From Ctena decussata (lineage: Eukaryota > Mollusca > Bivalvia > Lucinida > Lucinidae): 64,000 nt of DNA. The stretch lies in assembly GCA_963989385.1 (NCBI GenBank), contig OZ022500.1:19172460-19236459 (forward strand). Direction: 5' to 3'. Made by a program: the position numbers and the translations under genes. Below the pieces are notes generated by a model. It was not told the DNA's origin. It did no database searches and saw nothing but the letters and a program-made list of their open reading frames with translations. Shown here piece after piece: positions 57,170-64,000 of the stretch; within the stretch, counting starts at the first letter, position 1, and each line of letters opens with the position of its first letter.

Positions 57170-58260
57170 GCATGTAACTTACAAGTTTTAAAGTCTGTGA
57201 CCTGGTTATTTGGTCAGCAGCAGCATAAGAGAATGTCAACTAATCTGCTGCAAGCTAGTAGTAAACCTAGTAATATATTAACAGGTTCCAACGAAAAATT
57301 TCTGAAATATATGAAACATTATAAAGCAGTACACTGACACAAGTGTATCAGTATGTGACCTCGACCTTAGGTCAACAGCGGCATTCAGATGATGTTAACT
57401 GTTGAAACCAAGTGGTAAATGCAAATGGTCCCATATCAAAAGGTCCTACTGAAGAAGATGGGAAAATAAGCAAAGAATATGAATTTAACATAAAACTTTT
57501 ACATGGAAAAGCACACGTCTGTGACCCTGACCTTAAGTCCAGGCATGTACGAGGATGGCATAGAATAAATTTTCAGAGAAACACTAATCATCATACCAAA
57601 TATGTGAGTAAACCAAAGCCAAAAAAGAATTTGGATAATACGAGATCAATAAACCCTTTAAAACAAAATGTATCAGTAAATGTCTAAGTCTGTGACCTTG
57701 ACCTCCAGGTCATAGGCATAGAAATGTTTAGATGGTAAAAAATAAAACTTTGGACGTAAAAAGGAAACTAAACGAAGGGTTTCGATGATAAAGAATCTTC
57801 GAAAATTTAATACAAAACTTTAACATGAAAAGTCCAAGTCCGTGACCTTTACCTCTAGGTCATCGGCTTGAGTGGGGACGGTACAGAATAAAACATAAAA
57901 CTTAGGACCAACATCTACCATTATGCAAAACATAAACCCAACCCAACAAAGAGTTTGAATTATATAGAGATCTCAAAAACTTTAACGCAAAACTTTAACA
58001 TCAACAGTCAAAGTCCGTGACATTGACCTGTAGGTTACAGGCATGGGTAGGGCTGGTGTAAAATAAAACTTTGGACCATTATCTATCATTATGCCAAATA
58101 TAAACCTAACCTATCAAAGGGTTTGAATAATATAAGATCTCAAAAACTTTAACGCAAAACTTTAACGCAAATGTTAACTCGCGGACGGACAGAAGGACGG
58201 ACGGACGAACGGACAAAAGCTATATGCCCCTCGTCATACTTCGTATGCCGGGGGTATAAC
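57170..58260. repeat. Tandem units of about 165 bp with GGACGGACG end
   Basis: Anchors GTCTGTGACCTTGACC-type near 57191, 57352, 57518, 57690, 57838 and 58014. The units also share AAAACTTTAAC and ATAAAACTTTGGAC. It ends GCGGACGGACAGAAGGACGG then GCCCCTCGTCATACTTCGTA. The open frame at 57412-57687 is repeat-derived. Confidence 0.85.
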
Positions 58261-59192
58261 TACAATCCTGAAAATACTAATTTAGTGAGAAGTAACTATT
58301 GTACAGTTTATTTTCAGTTTTATGAAAGAATTGGGGGTGTAGCTCATAGATATATATTTTCTTAGAGAAATAAGATTAGCAATTTTTCCAAAGGGTTGTG
58401 AATTTTCTTTAGGGATAGTATTCCCAGGATGTTGATCGCATATAGTTAGTTTAAGTTAGGAGACTGCGATTACATCAAACTTGGACGAAAAAGGTGACTT
58501 AAGTTTGACGTCACTTTAAATGAACTTACAATTTGCGCGGGCTGACAAACAATTAAACAAAGACAATTGTCAAAATGCCATTGAACGGTTTTAACTGGGT
58601 CCTAGAACAAGAAATGCAAATAAACGCATAAGACGCCGGCAATGGGGTACGTTAGTTTGACATAAATTTGCCGAAAAATTCAACCACCATTTTAAACACT
58701 ATTAATTGACGGATTGACTCGAATCTCTTTGCGCTTTATTACTGTCAACTGTGGGAACACTATCATGCAAAACGATTACCCCTGGTTATCCATTCGTTTT
58801 AATGCAAAGACCAGAACATGTCAAGATTTGAACTGAGGCGTCAAGTTTACGTTATGTCGGCAATTGACAAAATCTGTGGATATGCAATGACCCTTATGCT
58901 CACTCAGAGAAGAGAAACTTTACGTTCAATATTGCTGATGTCAAAAGAATCTTTGATGGTTTTAAAAGCTGACGTCAGAATGACGTAACTGTCAAACCTG
59001 GTGTGGTTAAATCTGCGGGAAAAGCGCCAGTTTACATGAACAAATTGCTTGAAAGTTAGAGGCCTTGCCATTGCAGTTTGGCTCAAGATTTTGGAACAAT
59101 TCGTTAATGGTGGCTTTTGCTCAGTCTTAATTGCTTTGTGAATGCCAATTTTGACGGCGCCATAAGTACATTGACGTTTATCATGGTAACAA
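58261..59192. other. Spacer between satellite arrays, right part
   Basis: No supported gene; the minus-strand frame at 58904-59086 is unrecognised. Confidence 0.5.
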
Positions 59193-62100
59193 ATCGAATT
59201 GGCATATGGCTGCCAGTTGCCAGTTTACAATTTATGAATATTTTCGAATTTGCATCTGGCTGCCGTTTGCCAGTTCACTTTGTAGCTTGAATCGTCCTTT
59301 ACCCTCTAAAAACGAATTGGTATCTGGCTGCCAGTTGCCAGTTGCCAATTTATAAAAAAAAATCGATTTGGCATCTGGTTGCCGTTTGCCGGTTTCCTAT
59401 ATTGCTTTAATCGTCTTAAACCCTCTCCAATCTAATTGGCATCTGGCTGCAAGTTGCCAGTTGACAATTCGCAAGAATTTGCGAATTGGCATCTGGCTAC
59501 CGATAGCCGGCTTTCTACAAGGCTTTATTTGTCTTCTAAACGTTCATGTATCGAATTGGCATCTGACTGCCAGATGCCAGTTCAGCAGAATTAGCGAATT
59601 GGCATCTGGCTGCCGTTTGCCGGTTTCCTATATACCTTTAATCGTCTTCTGGCATGTGGCTGCCAGTTGCCAGTTTGGTAGTATTAGCGATATTGGCATC
59701 TGGCTGCCGTTTGCCGGTTTCCTTTGTTGCTTTAATCATCTGAAACCCTCACAAATCGAATTGGCATCTGACTGCCAGTTGCCAGTTGCCAGTTAACAAG
59801 AATTTGCGCATTGTCATCTGGTTGTCGTTTGCGGATTTCCGATTAAGCTTTAATCGGTATAAACCCTCTTAAATCGAATTGGCATCAGGCTACTAGTTGC
59901 CAGTTGACAATAATTTTTTTTCGAATTGGTATCTGGCTTACGTTAACCGTTTTCCTATGTAGCTTTACTCGTCTTAAACACTCTAAAATCGAATTGATAT
60001 CTCGCTGCCAGTTGCAAGTTCAGTAGAAATCGGCATCTGGCTGCCGTTTGTCGGTTTCCTATGTAGCTTTAATCGTCTGAAACCCTCTCAAATCGAATTG
60101 GCATCTGCCTGCGAGTTGCCAGTTGCCAGTTCACAAGAATTGCAGAATAGGCATCTGAATATCATTTGCAGTACCTATTTAGCTTTTATCGTCTAATTAA
60201 CTCTCAGCGCGAATTGACATCTGGCTGCCAGTTGCCAGTTGCCAGTTGACAATTCATAAGAATTATCGAATTGGTATCTGGCTGCCGTTTACCGGTTTCC
60301 TATGTAGCTTTAAGCGTCTGAAAGCGTCTCAACTCGAATTGGTATCTGACTGCCACTTGCCAGTTGCCAATTCACAAATATTAGCGAACTGGCATTTGGC
60401 TACCTTTTGCCGAATATCTATATAGCTTTAGTCGTCTTAAACCTTCTGAAATCGAATTGGCATCTGGCTGCCAGTTGCCAGTTCAAGAGAATTAGCGAAT
60501 TGGCATCTGGCTGCCGTTTGCCGATTTCCTACAAGGTTTTTATTGACTTTTACACTGTCAAATCGAAATTGCATCTGGCTGCCAATTGCCAGTTCAGTAG
60601 AATTAGTTAATTGGCATCTGGCTTCCGTTTGCCGTTTTTTATGTAGCTTTAATCGTCTGAAACCGTCTCAAATCGAATTGGCATCTGGCTGCCAGTTGCC
60701 AGTTGCCAGTTGACAAGAATTTGCGAATTGGCATCCGGATGTCGTTTGTCGGTTCCTATTCAAATCTTCTTAAACACTCTCAAGTCCAATTGGCATCTGG
60801 CTGCCAGTTGCCAGTTGACAAGAATTTGCGAATCGGCATCTGGATGTCGTTTGCCGATTTCCTTTTCAGCTTTTATCGTCTTTGACACGCTCAATTCGAT
60901 TTGGCATCTTGCTGCCAGCTGCCAGTTGACAATTCATAAAAAGTTTTGAATTGGCATCTGGCAGCCGTTTACCGGTTCCGTATGTAGCTTTAATTGTCTG
61001 AAATCCTCTCAAATCGAATTGGCATCTGACTGCCAGTTGAAAGTTCACAAGAATTCGCGAATTCGCATCTGGATGTCGATTGCCCGTTTCTTCTTTATCT
61101 GCAATCGGCATAAACCCTCTCACATCGAATTGGCATCTGGCTGCCAGTTGCCAATTCGTCTTAAGCACTCTAACCTCGAATTGGCATCTGGCTGCTAGTT
61201 GCCAGTTGACAACTCATTAAATTTTTCGAATTAGCATCTTGCTGCCGTTAACTAGTTTCCTACGTACATTTTATCGATTTAAACACTATCAAATCGAATT
61301 GGGATCTGGCTGCCAGTTGCCAGTTCATTAAAATAAGTGAATTGGCATGTGGCTGCCTTTGCCGGATTTCTATGTAGCTTTAAACGTCTGAAATCGTCTC
61401 AAATCGAATTGGCGTCTGACTGCCAGCTGCCAGTTGCCAGTTCACAGAATTTGCGAATTGGCATCTGGATGTCTTTGCCGGTTTCCTATTTAGTTTAAAT
61501 CGTCTTAAACTTTCTCAACTCGAATTGGCATCTGACTGCCAGTTGCCAAATGCCAGTTCACAAGAATTTGCGAATAGGCATCTGTATGTCGTTAGCCGGT
61601 TTCCTATCTAGCTTTTATCGTCTAAGACACTCTCATTTCGAATTTGTCATCTGGCTGCCAGTTGCCAGTTGACAATTCATATAAAATTTTCGAATTGACC
61701 TCTGGCTGCCCTTTACCGGTTCCATATGTAGTTTTAATCGTCTAAAACCTTCTCAAGTCGAATTGGCATGTAACAGCCAGTTGCCATGTCACAATAAAAT
61801 TGCGAATTCGCATCTGGATGTCGTTTGCCGGTTTCCTCTTAGGCTTTGATCGGCACAAACCCTCTCAAATCGAATTGGCATCTGGCTGCCAGTTGCAAGT
61901 TGCCAATTCGCAAGAATTAGCGAATTGGCATCTGGCTGCCGTTTGCCGGTTTCCTACATGGCTTTAATTGTCTTAAACACTCATGAATCGAATTGGCATC
62001 TGACTGCCAGTTGCAAGTTGCCAGTTTAGGAGAATTAGCGAATAGCCATCTTGATGTCCTTTGTCGGTTTTCTGTCTGAGACCCTCTCAACTCGAATTGG

Positions 62101-64000
62101 CATCTGACTACCAGTTGCCAGTTTACAAGAATTTTCGAATTGGCATCTGGATGTCGTTTGCCAGTTTCCAATTCAGATTTAATCGTCTTAAACACTCTCA
62201 AATCGAATTGGCTTCTGGCTGCCAGTTTACAATTTATGAAAATTTTCGAATTTGCATCTGGCTGCCCTTTGCCAGTTCACTTTGTAGCTTTAATCGTCCT
62301 TAACCATCTAAAATCGAATTGGTATCTGGCTGCCAGTTGCTAATTCATAAAACATTTCCAATTGGCATCTGGCTGCCGTTTTCCTGTTTCCTATGTAACT
62401 TAAATCTTCTTTAACACTCTCCAATCGAATTGACATCTGGCTGCGAGTTTCCAGTTGCCAATTCATAAAAAAAGTTCGATTTGGCATCTGTCCTAAACCC
62501 TCTCATTTCGAATTGGCATCTTGCTGCAAGTTGTCAGTTGCGAATTGGCATCTGGCTACTGATAGCCGGTTTTCTTCATGCCTTTAATTGTATAAACGCT
62601 TATGAATGGAATTGGTATCTGACTGCCAGTTGCCAGTTCGGAAGGATTAGCGAATTGGCATTCGGCTGCCGTTTGCCGGGTTTCTATGTACCTTTAATCG
62701 TCTTAGGCCCGATTTCACGTCGCCTTAAAACGCCTACTAACTTTTAGTTATCGAATATTTTACCTTTACCGTAATGCAACACTAGTCATTGATTAGTGCT
62801 TAAAACATGTTTTAATGCGACGTGAAAGGCCTTAGACCCGAGGAAATCGAACTGGCATCTGGCTGCCAGTTGCCAGTTCAGTAATATTAACGAATTGGCA
62901 TCTGGCTGCCAATTCCGGTTTCCTATGTTGCTTTAATCATCTGAAACCGTCTCAAATCGAATTGGCATCTGCCTGCCAGTTACCGGTTGCCAGTTGACAA
63001 GAATTTGCGAATTGGCATCTGGTTGTCGTTTGCCGATTTTCTATTAAGCTTTAATCGGCATTAACCCTCTTAAATCGAATTGGCATCTGGCTGTCAGTTG
63101 CCAGTTGACAATTCATAAAAAATTTCTAATTCGCATCTGGCTGCTGTTTACCGGTTACCTATTTAGCTTTCCTCGTCTTAAACACTCTCAGATCGAATTG
63201 GTATCTCGCTGCCAGTTGCCAGTATAATCAGCGTATTGGCATCTGGCTGCCGTTTGCCGGTTTCCTATGTAGCTTTAATCGTCTGAAACCCTCCCAAATC
63301 GAATAGGCATCTGCCTGCGAGTTGCCAGTTCACAAGAATTTGCAAATTGGCATCTGGACATCCATTGCCGGTTACCTATTTAGCTTTGATCGTCTAACAA
63401 ACTCTCAGCTATAATTGACATCTGGCTGCCAGTTGCCAGTTGACAATTCATAAAAAAATTCGAATTGGCATTTGGCTGCCGGTTACAGGTTCCATATGCA
63501 GCTTTAATCGTCTGAAGTTCTCTCAAATCGAATTGGCATCTAACTGCCAGTTGCCAGTTCACATGAATTTGCAAATTACCGGTTTCCTATGTAGCTGTAA
63601 TCGTCTGAAAGCGTCTCAAATCGAATTGGCATCTTACTGCCACTTGCCAGTTGCCAATTCACAAGAATTAGCGAACTGGCATTCTTGCTGCCTTTTGCCG
63701 GATACCTATTTAGCTTTAATCTTCTTAAACCTTCTGAAATCGAATTGACATCTGGCTGCCAGGTGCCAATTCAAGAGAATTAGCGAATTGGCATCTACAG
63801 ACATCTGGCTTTAATCGTCCTTAACCATCTCAAATCGAATTGGTATCTGGCTGCCAGTAGCCAGTTGCCAATTCATTAAAATTTCCAATAGGCATCTGGC
63901 TGCGGTTTTCCTGTTTCCTATGTAACTAAAATCGTCTTAAACACTCTCCAATCGAATTGGCATCTGGCTGCCAGTTGCCAGTTGCCAATTTATAAAAAAA
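59193..64000 (-). repeat. Satellite array 2, same satellite inverted, runs off window
   Basis: The 111-bp dimeric satellite of array 1 in reverse complement (CGAATTGGCATCTGGCTGCC, GGTTTCCTATGTAGCTTTAA). Units vary more than in the centre of array 1 and I see no long higher-order copies. Open frames here lie on the plus strand, i.e. the same sense relative to the unit as in array 1. It is interrupted at 62706-62831. Confidence 0.95.
62706..62831. mobile_element. 126-bp PIF/Harbinger-like MITE inside array 2
   Basis: Inverted ends GGCCCGATTTCACGTCGC / GCGACGTGAAAGGCC, flanked by TTA at 62703-62705 and 62832-62834. A 3-bp TTA duplication with GG...CC ends is typical of Harbinger/Tourist MITEs. 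The satellite resumes after it. Confidence 0.82.

Noticed and set aside
47216..64000. Dozens of 60-142-codon frames with recurring ASGCRLPVSYVALI-like and NWHLAASCQLPV-like words
   Set aside because: They follow the 111-bp satellite period (37 codons) and exist because the period is a multiple of three; kept only as a testable remark in the findings.

Overview
The window looks like gene-poor, repeat-dense DNA of a metazoan, most likely a bivalve mollusc. The reasons are eukaryotic GT-AG introns, many tRNA-derived SINE remnants, dense fold-back MITEs, and repeat styles I associate from memory with clam-type genomes (GAGCCGCGACACGA fold-backs, GACCTTGACC/GGACGGACG repeat families). The species assignment is inference. 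Almost all long open frames are repeat translations. Only one gene is recognised with good confidence, the 5' end of a chromodomain (CBX/Polycomb-like) gene on the minus strand at 31.06-31.64 kb. A second, uncertain coding candidate lies in a GC-rich island at 42.16-42.76 kb.

Layout. (1) 1-4708 and 8927-13633 are two copies of one segment, nearly identical (about six differences seen). Each holds a 35-bp minisatellite split by a 996-bp terminal-inverted-repeat (TIR) element with a 5-bp target duplication, a 309-bp TIR element and a tRNA-like SINE head. Both copies lose identity in the middle of a 236-bp palindromic element. (2) 4.6-34.1 kb is a MITE field: thirteen copies of that palindrome (here called F1), two other fold-back families (F2 around AAGAATTTGCTCC, F3 around CATTAGAACCGTCTCG), single hairpins and tRNA-derived SINEs. 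The chromodomain exons sit in this field, followed by a two-copy 498-bp tandem duplication at 32.4-33.4 kb. (3) 34-46 kb holds SINE and ACGGTAAA-type MITE copies, three elements made of internal tandem units, a degenerate VNTR on both strands, a (CT)n tract, large fold-backs and the GC-rich open frame beside nested TIR elements. (4) 46.7-56.8 kb is a satellite array of about 111-bp dimeric units with mosaic higher-order repeats. (5) 56.8-59.2 kb is a spacer. (6) 59.2-64.0 kb is the same satellite in the opposite orientation, running off the window and carrying a Harbinger-like MITE.

There is no sign of operons, CRISPR, rRNA or intact tRNA genes. The parts are linked mainly by genome dynamics: palindromes acting as recombination sites, TIR elements dating the duplications, and two opposed satellite arrays forming one very large inverted repeat.
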